Below, one piece after another: positions 25,773 to 34,689 of a DNA stretch of 64,000 nt; position 1 is the stretch's first letter, and every line of letters begins with the position of its first letter. This DNA is from Pectobacterium carotovorum (lineage in GTDB: Bacteria > Pseudomonadota > Gammaproteobacteria > Enterobacterales > Enterobacteriaceae), in contig CP066552.1 in assembly GCA_016415585.1 (NCBI GenBank), positions 62,001 through 126,000 of the forward strand, in the 5' to 3' direction. Position numbers and translations under genes: made by a program. The notes beneath the pieces are model-generated. The model saw only the letters and a program-made list of their open reading frames with translations, searched no databases and was not told the origin of the DNA.

Positions 25773-26758
25773 ACGATCGCACTTTTTATCGTGACAGACA
25801 GGGTCAGTCGATTCAGCCAGACAGCGCGCGTGAAGCGGTGGCATGGCTGACGCAACTGATGTCCGACAGCGTCACGGAACAGGATCGCCGTGAGTGGCAG
25901 CGTTGGCGAGAAGCCTCGCCGGATAACGAACAGGCGTGGCAGCATATTGAATCCGTGTGTGCCAATCTGGGTCAGCTTAATGCACGGGCAGCACACCAAA
26001 GTTTGTCGACGCTTAACGGTATGCAGCGCCGCAGCGTACTCAAAGCGCTGGCGATACTCTGCCTGACCGGGGGCGCTGGCGTGGCCGGATCGCGCACCGA
26101 CCTGTGGCAGTCGTTGACGGCGGATTACCAGACGCAGGTGGGAGAACAGCGCCATGCGGTATTGGATGATGGTACGACGCTGCTGCTGAATACGCAGACA
26201 GCGCTGAATGTGGCCTACGGTGACGATCTACGCCAGATCGCGCTGATTCGTGGTGAAGTTATGATCGAAACCGGTCAGGCGGAGAAGGCCGCGTTGTATC
26301 CGCGTCCTTTCATTGTGACGACGGCACAGGGAAAAGTGCAGGCGCTGGGTACCCGTTTCAGCCTGCGAGTGCAGGATGAACACACGCAGGTGGCGGTGTA
26401 TGACGGTGCGGTAAGGCTTCATCCGCAGCAGAACGGTCAGGATGTACAGGTGGTAAAAAGCGGGCAGACGGCGACGTTCACCACGCAGCGCTGCGGCCAG
26501 ATAGAGACGGCGAAGGCTGAGCCTGCCTGGGTGAAAGGACAGCTGCTGGCGGATAATCAGCGTCTGGTGGATTTTGTTGATGAACTGAGCCGTTATCGCA
26601 GCGGTGTCATTCGTTGCCAGCCGGAGGTGGAGAGCCTGCGGTTTTCCGGTGTATTCCCGCTGTCTGACACCGATAATATTTTAGCAGCGCTGGTAGAGGC
26701 GCTTCCTGTACAAGTGCGTTATTTCTCTCGCTACTGGGTTCAGATTGCCGCGCGATAA
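25769..26758 (+). CDS. FecR-family anti-sigma/transmembrane signal transducer
   Basis: From the ATG overlapping the sigma stop (ATGA) this has 329 residues; an earlier in-frame ATG lies within the sigma gene. It shows a cytoplasmic DUF4880-type domain (EAVAWLTQLMSDSVTEQDRR, ASPDNEQAWQHIE), one TM segment (about residues 90-110), a periplasmic FecR domain (TQVGEQRHAVLDDGTTLLLN) and a C-terminal domain like the STN partner (LRFSGVFPLSDTDNILAALV). It receives the signal from the receptor's STN domain and releases or activates the sigma factor. Confidence 0.92.
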   Translation: MNDRTFYRDRQGQSIQPDSAREAVAWLTQLMSDSVTEQDRREWQRWREASPDNEQAWQHIESVCANLGQLNARAAHQSLSTLNGMQRRSVLKALAILCLTGGAGVAGSRTDLWQSLTADYQTQVGEQRHAVLDDGTTLLLNTQTALNVAYGDDLRQIALIRGEVMIETGQAEKAALYPRPFIVTTAQGKVQALGTRFSLRVQDEHTQVAVYDGAVRLHPQQNGQDVQVVKSGQTATFTTQRCGQIETAKAEPAWVKGQLLADNQRLVDFVDELSRYRSGVIRCQPEVESLRFSGVFPLSDTDNILAALVEALPVQVRYFSRYWVQIAAR

Positions 26759-26802
26759 AATATCCTGCTAAAACGTAATAACATTACTTTTTATGCTGTT
26801 TT

Positions 26803-26842
26803 CACTTTTTTTCTGCCCGATCCCCGCAACTGAACGACCTAC
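26803..26842 (+). promoter_or_regulatory. Candidate ECF-sigma promoter of tonB, twin of the receptor promoter
   Basis: CACTTTTTTTCTGCCCGAT (26803-26821), 14 nt, GACCTAC (26836-26842): the same blocks and spacer as 22452-22489. The match suggests that tonB is induced with the receptor by the locus sigma factor. The transcript would have a leader of about 110 nt. Confidence 0.65.
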
Positions 26843-26890
26843 TATTATCTCGGTTGATTGTTTTATACCTAACGATGTGATGAAGAACGC

Positions 26891-26962
26891 ATGATGATCT
26901 CCTCGGAACCCCATTCATTGGGAATTCTGCCCCTGTCTCCACGGCGAGGGGCTGTAGGCTAA
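26891..26962 (+). CDS. Possible 23-residue leader peptide coupled to tonB
   Basis: A short frame (MMISSEPHSLGILPLSPRRG...) lies wholly in the predicted tonB leader. Its TAA stop overlaps the tonB ATG (TAATG), a common arrangement for translational coupling. There is no strong ribosome-binding site and no homologue known to me, so it may be chance. Confidence 0.25.
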   Translation: MMISSEPHSLGILPLSPRRGAVG

Positions 26963-27783
26963 TGGCTGCACAGACGCTGAAATACAATACGGTTCAGCCC
27001 GCAACGACGGTTCGTTGGGGGAGCGGCTGGCTGCTGGCATTGGCGCTACACGCAGGGCTGATTGTCTGGGTTAGCTACCATGCGCTTGATTCCTCCATTG
27101 AAGCGCCGCCGCCCGCCATGATGTTAATGGTGGCGGATAGCGTGCAATCGACGCCTAGTCCTCAGGATGCGCCTGTCGGCCCGCAGCAGACGCTGTCCAC
27201 ACCGCAAGAAGCCGCGGCTCAACCGGAAAAAATGACGCAGGACGTACCGTTGCTTGCGCCCGCGCCGAATCCAGTGATGGCGGCAGCGCAAAAGGAAAAG
27301 CCGCAGCCGCAGAAAAAAGTGCAGAAAAAAATGGAAAAACCGGTGCAGGAGACGACGCTACAGGAAGAAGTGGCACCATCGGAAAAACCGCCGGCCCCCG
27401 TCACCAGCGCGCCGCTGCCGGGCAGCAGCCAGCAAGTCGCTGCGCCATATAACAGCGATGCTGCGCAGATGCGCAAAGGGGTTGCGGACTGGAGCAGCCA
27501 GCTGCTGGCGCACCTGAGCCGCTATAAACGTTATCCGGCGCAGGCGGTGCGGCAGCGATTACAGGGTGTCGCCCAGATTCGCGTGACGTTGGATCGGACG
27601 GGGAGTGTGCTGGCCGTCTCGTTAGCCAGCAGCAGCGGTGTGGTGCCGCTGGATAAGGAGTCTGTCGCTTTGCCGCAGCGTGCTCAGCCACTTCCGGCTC
27701 CACCAGCAGAGGTGATTGGGGATAACGCGCAGCTCACCATCACTATCCCCATTAGCTTCGATTTACGGGAAGTGCGCCGCTAG
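26962..27783 (+). CDS. Dedicated TonB-type energy transducer (HasB-like)
   Basis: A 273-residue inner-membrane protein with a single TM helix (about 21-43), a Pro/Lys/Glu-rich periplasmic spacer (50-165) and a C-terminal TonB domain (HLSRYKRYPAQAVRQRLQG, VRVTLDR-like IRVTLDRTGSVL, ALPQRAQPLP). It transfers proton-motive energy through ExbB/ExbD to receptors. Its place directly after the receptor/sigma/FecR genes and its shared promoter element imply that it serves this receptor, as HasB serves HasR in Serratia. The housekeeping tonB would be elsewhere. Confidence 0.87.
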   Translation: MAAQTLKYNTVQPATTVRWGSGWLLALALHAGLIVWVSYHALDSSIEAPPPAMMLMVADSVQSTPSPQDAPVGPQQTLSTPQEAAAQPEKMTQDVPLLAPAPNPVMAAAQKEKPQPQKKVQKKMEKPVQETTLQEEVAPSEKPPAPVTSAPLPGSSQQVAAPYNSDAAQMRKGVADWSSQLLAHLSRYKRYPAQAVRQRLQGVAQIRVTLDRTGSVLAVSLASSSGVVPLDKESVALPQRAQPLPAPPAEVIGDNAQLTITIPISFDLREVRR

Positions 27784-27793
27784 CGGGTATCCA

Positions 27794-28087
27794 CTAACGC
27801 GGCGTGTGCGCATCATAGCCCGCATAAAAAAACCGAATCGCGTAAGGGTTGCCTTGTTCAGTAAAGAACTCTGCGACTCGCTCCCGCTCCAGCCCGTAGC
27901 GGCGTGACAACAATCCTGCCTCGAAGGCGGCCTGCTGGCGGTCGCCTTTGGTTTCTGCCAGATTGTGAGCATAGCCACAGATATAGCCGCGCCGATAGTC
28001 GTAGCAGTAGGGATTAATGTCGTTGGTGGATTTTGGATTGGCGGATCTCAACCCCGCGAGGACGCCCCGCTCAAAATGGTTTCCCAT
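27794..28087 (-). CDS. yghW: YghW-like DUF2623 small protein
   Basis: A 97-residue soluble protein; MGNHFERGVLAGLRSA, YCYDYRRGYICGYAH, GDRQQAAFEAGLLSRRYGL and FFTEQ...RFF.AGY match E. coli YghW (DUF2623) in order. Function unknown. The start at 28087 follows ggag at ideal spacing; a longer frame to 28120 is not conserved. It ends 10 bp from the tonB stop, convergently. Confidence 0.82.
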   Translation of the reverse strand: MGNHFERGVLAGLRSANPKSTNDINPYCYDYRRGYICGYAHNLAETKGDRQQAAFEAGLLSRRYGLERERVAEFFTEQGNPYAIRFFYAGYDAHTPR

Positions 28088-28306
28088 GATAATGCTCCGT
28101 AAATGATCGTTATATAGCAAATAATATAACGCTTATTTATCACTCACCAGATCTGTTGAAAAATATTCCTGAATCCGTCGTGCGCGGTCTTTTCCTGAGC
28201 AAGATGTATATACTATTGCCCTGCTCGCCGAACGGGCTATTGATCTGCGCCTGATGGGCACTCTGGGAATAGGTAGTGTACGGAATAGTTAATAAGGAAT
28301 AACAGC

Positions 28307-29998
28307 ATGACGCACCCGCAAGACGCTTCTCTGGCGATTGGTATCGATCTGGGCACGACGAACAGCCTGATTAGCGTTTGGCAAAATGGCGAGGCCCGCC
28401 TGATACCGAATGCGCTGAATGACAACTTCACCCCCTCGGCTATCAGTATTGATGAAGACGGCAGTATTCTGGTCGGCAAACCTGCGATTTCTCGTTTGAC
28501 GACGCACCCGCAGGTGTCGGCGTCGCTCTTTAAGCGCTACATGGGGAGCAAGAAAACCTTCCGGCTCGGGGATAAAACGTTCTCTCCCGCCGAACTGTCG
28601 GCCATGGTGTTGAAATCACTCAAAGCTGATGCGGAAAGTTACCTTGGGCACCCCATCAAGGACGTGGTGATCTCCGTGCCAGCCTATTTCAGCGATGAAC
28701 AGCGTAAGCAGACGCGTTTTGCAGCGGAACTGGCAGAGCTGAATGCGGTTCGCTTAATCAATGAACCCACCGCAGCCTCGATGGCTTATGGCTTACACAC
28801 GCAGGAACTGGGACGTACGCTGGTCTTCGACTTAGGCGGCGGCACTTTCGACGTCAGTGTGCTGGAATATGCGTTTCCGCTGATCGAAGTGCATAGCTCG
28901 GCGGGCGACAACTATCTGGGGGGAGAAGATTTCACGCAGGCGATGGTGAAAACCTGTCTGAAAGCGTGGAAACTTGAGGATTCGGCGATTCCCGCAACGG
29001 ATCTGGCACGTCTTTACAGCCATGCGGAAGCGCTGAAATGTCAGCCCGGCTTTCCTTCTCAATCGAATGAACTGGTATGGCACTGGCGCGAGGAAGACTG
29101 GCGCATCGTACTGGATAATGAAGAAATCGAAGCGGCCTGGCTGCCGTTGATGAACCGCATTCGCGCGCCGATAGAACAGGCGCTGCACGATGCCCGCCTG
29201 AAACCGGAGCAGCTAGACCACGTGGTGCTGGTCGGCGGAGCATCAAAGATGTCGATTATCCAGAAACTGGTGGTCAGGCTGTTCGGCAAATTACCTTATC
29301 AGCATCTGGATGCGGATACCGTTGTCGCCAAGGGCGCGGCGGTGCAGGCTGCCTGTCGACTACGCGAGCAGGATATCGAAGAAGTGATCCTGACTGACGT
29401 TTGCCCGTATACCCTCGGGATTAAGACCGCCAACGATAAGCAAAATGGCCTGTTTTCCCCGATATTGGAACGCAATACGGTGGTGCCGACCTCGCGGGTC
29501 GAGACGTTTTCCACGGGTTCCGCCGGGCAGGACAATATCTGCATCGCGATCTATCAGGGGGAAAGCCCTTACGTCGATAACAACGTGTTTATCGATGAAT
29601 TCACCATGCCGATAAAAGCGAAATCTTATAAGCAATCCATCGAGGTGCGTTTCAGCTATGACATCAATGGGCTGCTGGAAGTGGATGTTAACCTGCCGGA
29701 CAGCGGCGATACCTTCACGAAAGTGATCGATCGCAGCCCGACCGGGCTGAGTGCCGAGCAACAGCAGAAGAGCCACCAGAAACTGCAAGCGCTGAAGATT
29801 CACCCTAGAGATAACTTGATGAACCGCAACCTGTTGGCACGGCTGGAAAAAGCCTGGGCGCAAACGCGTCTGGAAGAGAGGGAGCAGATCGGTTTCTGGC
29901 TACGGGATTTTGAACAGGCGCTGGCAGGGCAATATGCACCGGCAATTGACGAAGCGCGGCAGCGTATTGAGCGGTATCTGGATGAGGTATTTCGGTGA
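28307..29998 (+). CDS. hscC: Hsp70-family chaperone HscC
   Basis: A 563-residue Hsp70 with a complete ATPase domain (IGIDLGTTNSLISVWQNGE, VVISVPAYFSDEQRKQTRFA, INEPTAASMAYGL, VFDLGGGTFDVSVLE, VLVGGASKM). The substrate-binding part is short, as in E. coli HscC (Hsc62, 556 aa), which lacks the full DnaK lid. Hsc62 works with membrane J-proteins DjlB/DjlC and inhibits sigma-70-dependent transcription when overproduced. Here a J-domain gene lies convergently next to it, preserving the pairing. A good aaggaat site precedes the ATG. Confidence 0.94.
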   Translation: MTHPQDASLAIGIDLGTTNSLISVWQNGEARLIPNALNDNFTPSAISIDEDGSILVGKPAISRLTTHPQVSASLFKRYMGSKKTFRLGDKTFSPAELSAMVLKSLKADAESYLGHPIKDVVISVPAYFSDEQRKQTRFAAELAELNAVRLINEPTAASMAYGLHTQELGRTLVFDLGGGTFDVSVLEYAFPLIEVHSSAGDNYLGGEDFTQAMVKTCLKAWKLEDSAIPATDLARLYSHAEALKCQPGFPSQSNELVWHWREEDWRIVLDNEEIEAAWLPLMNRIRAPIEQALHDARLKPEQLDHVVLVGGASKMSIIQKLVVRLFGKLPYQHLDADTVVAKGAAVQAACRLREQDIEEVILTDVCPYTLGIKTANDKQNGLFSPILERNTVVPTSRVETFSTGSAGQDNICIAIYQGESPYVDNNVFIDEFTMPIKAKSYKQSIEVRFSYDINGLLEVDVNLPDSGDTFTKVIDRSPTGLSAEQQQKSHQKLQALKIHPRDNLMNRNLLARLEKAWAQTRLEEREQIGFWLRDFEQALAGQYAPAIDEARQRIERYLDEVFR

Positions 29999-30003
29999 TG
30001 TTT

Positions 30004-30030
30004 GGGCGGCGTGTCATTGCTACGCCGCCC
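30004..30030. terminator. GC-rich stem-loop between convergent hscC and the J-protein gene
   Basis: GGGCGGCGT / ACGCCGCCC pair perfectly around a 9-nt loop 6 bp after the hscC stop. A U-tract is lacking, so termination is plausible but not certain. Confidence 0.5.
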
Positions 30031-30042
30031 GATTCGCTGTTG

Positions 30043-32772
30043 TCAGCTAGGTATGGTGTCCGTTTCGGTTTTCTTGCCAGTTGGCGGCGGCCCGAATTGG
30101 TTCCAGCGGTTAAGGCTCGGTGTCAGCAAGGGGAGCAGCAGAAACAGCGGTATGAGTAGGGTGAAGAAACTCATCACCCACGGCATATTGGAGCCGATAT
30201 CGTTATAGCGTCGACGCGTCGCACTCAGCAGATTGAGCACGATGAGCACCATCAGTAGCCCTTCAATAGACGCCGGTGGCGACCCGATCCAGTCACTCGC
30301 GCGATAGAGAAAATAGCTTCCCAACCCGGCCTGCATCAGAAAACCGAGACGGCCTATGCGAGCGTTCGTGCGCCAGAGCTGCCACCAGTAGCTCTTTTTA
30401 GCCTGTGATGCCTGGAACTGACGTTCACGCCGATCGGCACATTGCAGCAGCACTTTCGACACCAATCTCAGCGTAACGTCTTCGTGCGGATAGGACAGAT
30501 GCTCAGTTAAAAATCCCTGATCGCTGTTATCGAATAAGGACGTGTCATCCTTCGCACAGTTCTGAATAAGCTTGCCGATGAGCGTGACCCGTTTGTCATC
30601 GGAGAGTTGTTTTAGCTGTTTCTCCAGTTCATCCGACCCTTCGGTAAAGGCGGTACGGATCGCCTCTTCCTGTTCCGTTTCTACAGGAATAGCGGCAAGC
30701 CGCTCAAGGTGTTGCTCGGCCTGTCCTTCCTCTCCCACAAGGGCATAAAACGCGTGGAAAAAGATCTGGTAGATGATGGGCGATTTCGCCAGCTCCGCCT
30801 GCCAATGCTCATCGGTAAGATAAAAATGGCTTGCAGCGGATTCGCTGTAAGTTTCCCTGCTGCCGAGATATTCCTCAATAGAAGCGGGGAAGTTCATCCA
30901 GCAGTGATAGTGCAGCGGATCGGTGAGTTCCAGCTGTTTTTTCAACGGCGTCATCGCATCACCATCGTGGCATTCCGCCTTGCGGAAGCGTTGAGAGAGC
31001 GAATGTGCAGGGTGGGTTAAGACCAGTTCGGGCAGCACCGATTGACGAGGTAAACCCAGACAAGAGGCTGGATCGGTCATCATTAATGCGATAAGAATAG
31101 CCTGCCTCAGTTCCTCTTTAGCGCTGAGATCCTGCGGTTTCTCCACCCCTTGCGGCACCAGAGACACATCGCACCGGTAGCGTGCGGACAGCTCGACCAG
31201 ACAATCATTGATCGGGTCGATTTCCTCTGTATGTATGCCGCTGTTGTACAGCTTGTTCAACTGATTCAGCGACAGCGGACGCCATTGTCGCAGCCAGGTT
31301 TGCGCCTGTAGCCAGGCGGATGATTTCTGGTTGGCGAACACGTTGGGCAGCGCCTCTTCTGACGGCGAATACAGCCATTCCGTGAAGGTATGAATCGCAC
31401 CGGAGGTGTCCAGCCAGGATAGGCGCTGTGCCGCCTGAAACTGTAATCCCTGTAAGATCAACGCATACAGCGGTTCCTCGGGCAACGGCTGCGCCAGAAT
31501 GTCCTGCAACAGGCGTTCATTACCCACGGTTAACATGCTGGCGTGCCAATACAGGCGATCCTGAATCGCGTCCCCGCTGTGTAGCAGCAGGTGTCGGTAG
31601 ATGTCCTGCAAATCTTGTTTGCCCAGCTTCCAACGGGCATAGCTTTCTGCCATCGGCGACAGCGGCAGTTTCAGCGCTTCTCCCCAGCGTATCAGCATCT
31701 GGGTGTTGTGCTGAGAAATGAAGAAACGCTGGCGTGGATCGTCCAGCGCTAACCCTGTCAGATCTGGCGCTGGCGTAGAGTTGAACGACTGAATCAGTAA
31801 GGGAAGGGCATCTGGCTGGTGCTGTTTGCACCAATTAATCAGCCATTGTTCCGCCTGCGCATGGTGGGTTTGTTGGTAAAGCGTCAGCCACAGCGTGAAG
31901 GCCTGCTCGTTCTCTCCGGTAAGCGAACAGAGGCTGGCGCTGAGTTCGAGCCATTCCGCATCGTTCTGGGCCGCATCCAACTGTTGCAGACAGTAATCGC
32001 GCAGGGTGGCGTTGGGAACACCGGCGTGGCTGTGCCAGCGCGCGAGCTTTTGCATCAGCGCCGGGCTGTCGGGCCAATAAATCGCGGTCGGAGTGCGCAG
32101 CAACGTGCCCAATATAAACGCTGGTCGATTCCAGTACGTCCCATTCGCCTGCTGGAAGTAGAAGATGGTTTCCAACTGTGCGGGCAGGTTTAGGTGCGAT
32201 AGCAGGGAAAAATCAAACAGATCCTCATAGCCGAGCGAGTCGAGGAAGTGGCGGACATCTTCCACTCCGTCGCCGGACAGCTCCCCTTGCCGCTGCTGCC
32301 AGCGCAGGCGTTCGGCCAGCACGCGGACACAGAGGATTGAGATGCAAGACTCGCGCATCAGTCGCTGAAGCAGCGGCCAGCGAATACGATCGATTACCTC
32401 AAAAGCCTGCTGATTCAACAACTGAATGTAGCGTTCCCAATACAGTGGAACGAAGCGTTCGGCTGGATTGTTTAACAGCAGCTCAAATGCGTTAACCAGC
32501 ACTTCTATCTGGGGAGCGGCCTGCTCGGCAGAGTCATTCTCGGTTGCCGATGAGGCATTTTGTGATTCGGCAGGGGTCTGCTCTTCTTCATCCAACAGTA
32601 CGGGATTTTTCGCCAGCTTGCAGGCGGTATCGTACGCCTCGCGCAGCTGTTTAAAGCCCTCGGGGTCGGTTTCCGGGTGAAACTGCGGCACTTTTTGACG
32701 ATAAGCTTGGCGGATAACATCCAGATCCTGAGTCGGTTCAATGCCTAGCCGCTGCCAGCACAGTGTGTCCAT
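30043..32772 (-). CDS. Large J-domain membrane protein, HscC partner (DjlB/DjlC-like)
   Basis: A 909-residue protein with an N-terminal J-like domain (WQRLGIEPTQDLDVIRQAYR, QFHPETDPEGFKQLREAYDT). The invariant HPD is HPE (32-34), as far as I can see the only substitution in the motif. A long helical region follows, and the last ~130 residues form a DUF805-like membrane part with about three TM helices (LGFLMQAGLGSYFLY, EGLLMVLIVLNLLSA, RRYNDIGSNMPWVMSF). E. coli DjlB/DjlC are about half this length. Its start overlaps the upstream gene's stop (TAATG). Confidence 0.8.
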   Translation of the reverse strand: MDTLCWQRLGIEPTQDLDVIRQAYRQKVPQFHPETDPEGFKQLREAYDTACKLAKNPVLLDEEEQTPAESQNASSATENDSAEQAAPQIEVLVNAFELLLNNPAERFVPLYWERYIQLLNQQAFEVIDRIRWPLLQRLMRESCISILCVRVLAERLRWQQRQGELSGDGVEDVRHFLDSLGYEDLFDFSLLSHLNLPAQLETIFYFQQANGTYWNRPAFILGTLLRTPTAIYWPDSPALMQKLARWHSHAGVPNATLRDYCLQQLDAAQNDAEWLELSASLCSLTGENEQAFTLWLTLYQQTHHAQAEQWLINWCKQHQPDALPLLIQSFNSTPAPDLTGLALDDPRQRFFISQHNTQMLIRWGEALKLPLSPMAESYARWKLGKQDLQDIYRHLLLHSGDAIQDRLYWHASMLTVGNERLLQDILAQPLPEEPLYALILQGLQFQAAQRLSWLDTSGAIHTFTEWLYSPSEEALPNVFANQKSSAWLQAQTWLRQWRPLSLNQLNKLYNSGIHTEEIDPINDCLVELSARYRCDVSLVPQGVEKPQDLSAKEELRQAILIALMMTDPASCLGLPRQSVLPELVLTHPAHSLSQRFRKAECHDGDAMTPLKKQLELTDPLHYHCWMNFPASIEEYLGSRETYSESAASHFYLTDEHWQAELAKSPIIYQIFFHAFYALVGEEGQAEQHLERLAAIPVETEQEEAIRTAFTEGSDELEKQLKQLSDDKRVTLIGKLIQNCAKDDTSLFDNSDQGFLTEHLSYPHEDVTLRLVSKVLLQCADRRERQFQASQAKKSYWWQLWRTNARIGRLGFLMQAGLGSYFLYRASDWIGSPPASIEGLLMVLIVLNLLSATRRRYNDIGSNMPWVMSFFTLLIPLFLLLPLLTPSLNRWNQFGPPPTGKKTETDTIPS

Positions 32773-33500
32773 TATATTTCCGCTTCTGGTAAGGACTCGG
32801 GCTTATCCATTTCTATCGGATCAACATCCCAGTCGAGGTCATGAATCGGGCAGTCCGGGTGGGTATAGAGCGTGCCGATCTGGTCAATGTAGTCAGGAAT
32901 CTGGCTACAGTTGCTGAAAATGTAGCGCTGGCATTCTGGATCTTCCTCATCCGAGCCGAGCCAGTAGGTGCGGCCGATCAGGAACGCGGCGTAATAATTT
33001 TCCCAACTGCGGTAATAGTAACGCGCCCTGTCGGCTAGCCGGGTGTGAATCCACAGGTTCTCTTTTTCGCTAATCCAGCCGTTGAGTAATCCGATACGGC
33101 TCAGGAAACTCATGCGACCCAGATCCCAGGCACGGATCCCGCCTTCACCGCATAGCGCAGCTGTGTCGCTCACCAGCGCGAGTGCACCTTGCGCTTCTTC
33201 AGATTGATTGGCGCAGTGCTGCTGCCATTCGGATGCCGTCAGATGGTGCCAAAGATGATAGTTATACGCCAGACGCTCGGCATGGCCGCCGTCTGTCATA
33301 TCGTTAATCATTGAGATCAGTCCTTCGCGGGACGTAATACCCCAACTGTTGCTCAGGCTGATGGTTTCACCGGGTTCATAAAAGGTCGGAGCGCAGAAGC
33401 GGGCGTCGTACTTGATATTGAGTGCGACCATCGGGGCGGAAAGCGCCATCAGCCAGCGCTGATATTCAGGTTCCATCAGAATAACGTCCAATTCCATCAT
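32772..33500 (-). CDS. DUF1266 protein (YbeR-like)
   Basis: A 242-residue protein with the DUF1266 pattern: SNSWGITSREGLISMINDM, ALVSDTAALCGEGGIRAWDL, SFLSRIGLLNGWISE and YYAAFLIGRTYW. In E. coli, ybeR and djlB/djlC cluster with hscC, so a conserved link to the HscC system is likely although the function is unknown. It is translationally coupled to the J-protein gene (TAATG). Confidence 0.82.
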   Translation of the reverse strand: MMELDVILMEPEYQRWLMALSAPMVALNIKYDARFCAPTFYEPGETISLSNSWGITSREGLISMINDMTDGGHAERLAYNYHLWHHLTASEWQQHCANQSEEAQGALALVSDTAALCGEGGIRAWDLGRMSFLSRIGLLNGWISEKENLWIHTRLADRARYYYRSWENYYAAFLIGRTYWLGSDEEDPECQRYIFSNCSQIPDYIDQIGTLYTHPDCPIHDLDWDVDPIEMDKPESLPEAEI

Positions 33501-33718
33501 GGTTAGCGTGCGATCGTACTTTATGTGCCTGAATATCGGTAGCTTTCAATCGAATGAAAAACGGCCATGTTTCACAATTTACTGATTTAAGACGATAAAA
33601 ATAGCTGGTTTGCGGGGCGGTTCGCAGGGTGAAGCGTTTGACGGGATATTTTCCGTCGCAGACGGTTATACTGTCGGTTAATCGACGTTATTTATAAAAA
33701 CTTCACCGGAAAGCAAGC

Positions 33719-34561
33719 ATGCTAAGTTACCGCCACAGTTTCCATGCCGGCAATCACGCCGACGTGCTGAAACACACCGTTCAGAGCCTGATCATCACTG
33801 CCCTGAAAGAGAAAGAAAAACCTTTCCTGTATCTGGATACCCATGCGGGTGCTGGCCGCTATCAGCTCAGCGGCGAACACGCCGAGCGCACGGGGGAGTA
33901 TCTGGATGGCATCGCGAAAATCTGGCAGCGTGACGACATTCCGGCTGAACTCGACCCTTACATGCAGGCCGTGCACACCTATAACCACAATGGGCGGCTG
34001 CGCTATTATCCTGGCTCCCCGCTGATTGCCCGCCAGCTGCTGCGTGAACAGGACAAGCTCCACTTGACCGAACTTCACCCCAGCGATTTCCCGCTGCTGC
34101 GCAATGAATTCCAGAAAGATTCGCGCACCAAAGTGCTGCGTGACGATGGCTATCAGCAGTTGAAATCACAGCTGCCGCCGCTTTCCCGTCGGGGATTTGT
34201 GCTGATCGATCCACCGTATGAGCTGAAAACGGACTACCAAGCCGTGGTGAAAGGCATTCAGGAAGGGCATAAACGCTTTGGTACAGGCGTATTTGCGCTG
34301 TGGTATCCGGTGGTGCTGCGTCAGCACATCAAACGCATGCTGAAAGAGCTGGAAGCCACGGGCATTCGCAACATTCTGCAAATTGAACTGGCGGTGCTGC
34401 CGGACAGCGATCGCTACGGCATGACGGCGTCTGGCATGATTGTGATTAACCCGCCATGGAAGCTGGCATCTCAGATGAAGAGTGTGCTGCCGTGGTTGCA
34501 TGGCGTGCTGGTACCGGAAGGTACTGGACATACACTGGTGGAGCAAATCGTACCGGAGTAA
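33719..34561 (+). CDS. rlmJ: 23S rRNA (adenine2030-N6)-methyltransferase RlmJ
   Basis: A 280-residue methyltransferase matching E. coli RlmJ (YhiR). MLSYRHSFHAGNHADVLKH opens the protein, the SAM site includes FLYLDTHAGAGRYQL, and the catalytic motif is DPPYE. It modifies A2030 of 23S rRNA and also permits use of DNA as a carbon source in E. coli. Location directly before gor is conserved. Confidence 0.96.
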   Translation: MLSYRHSFHAGNHADVLKHTVQSLIITALKEKEKPFLYLDTHAGAGRYQLSGEHAERTGEYLDGIAKIWQRDDIPAELDPYMQAVHTYNHNGRLRYYPGSPLIARQLLREQDKLHLTELHPSDFPLLRNEFQKDSRTKVLRDDGYQQLKSQLPPLSRRGFVLIDPPYELKTDYQAVVKGIQEGHKRFGTGVFALWYPVVLRQHIKRMLKELEATGIRNILQIELAVLPDSDRYGMTASGMIVINPPWKLASQMKSVLPWLHGVLVPEGTGHTLVEQIVPE

Positions 34562-34689
34562 TGCACGCGATTGCGGTGGGCGACGCGGTCGGTTTTTCCT
34601 ATCGCAACCATAGGTATAACCTTTATTCAGCGTATGGCTCTGGCGTTACACTCTAGGCAAATTTTATTCACTTAAGCATGGATACACTG

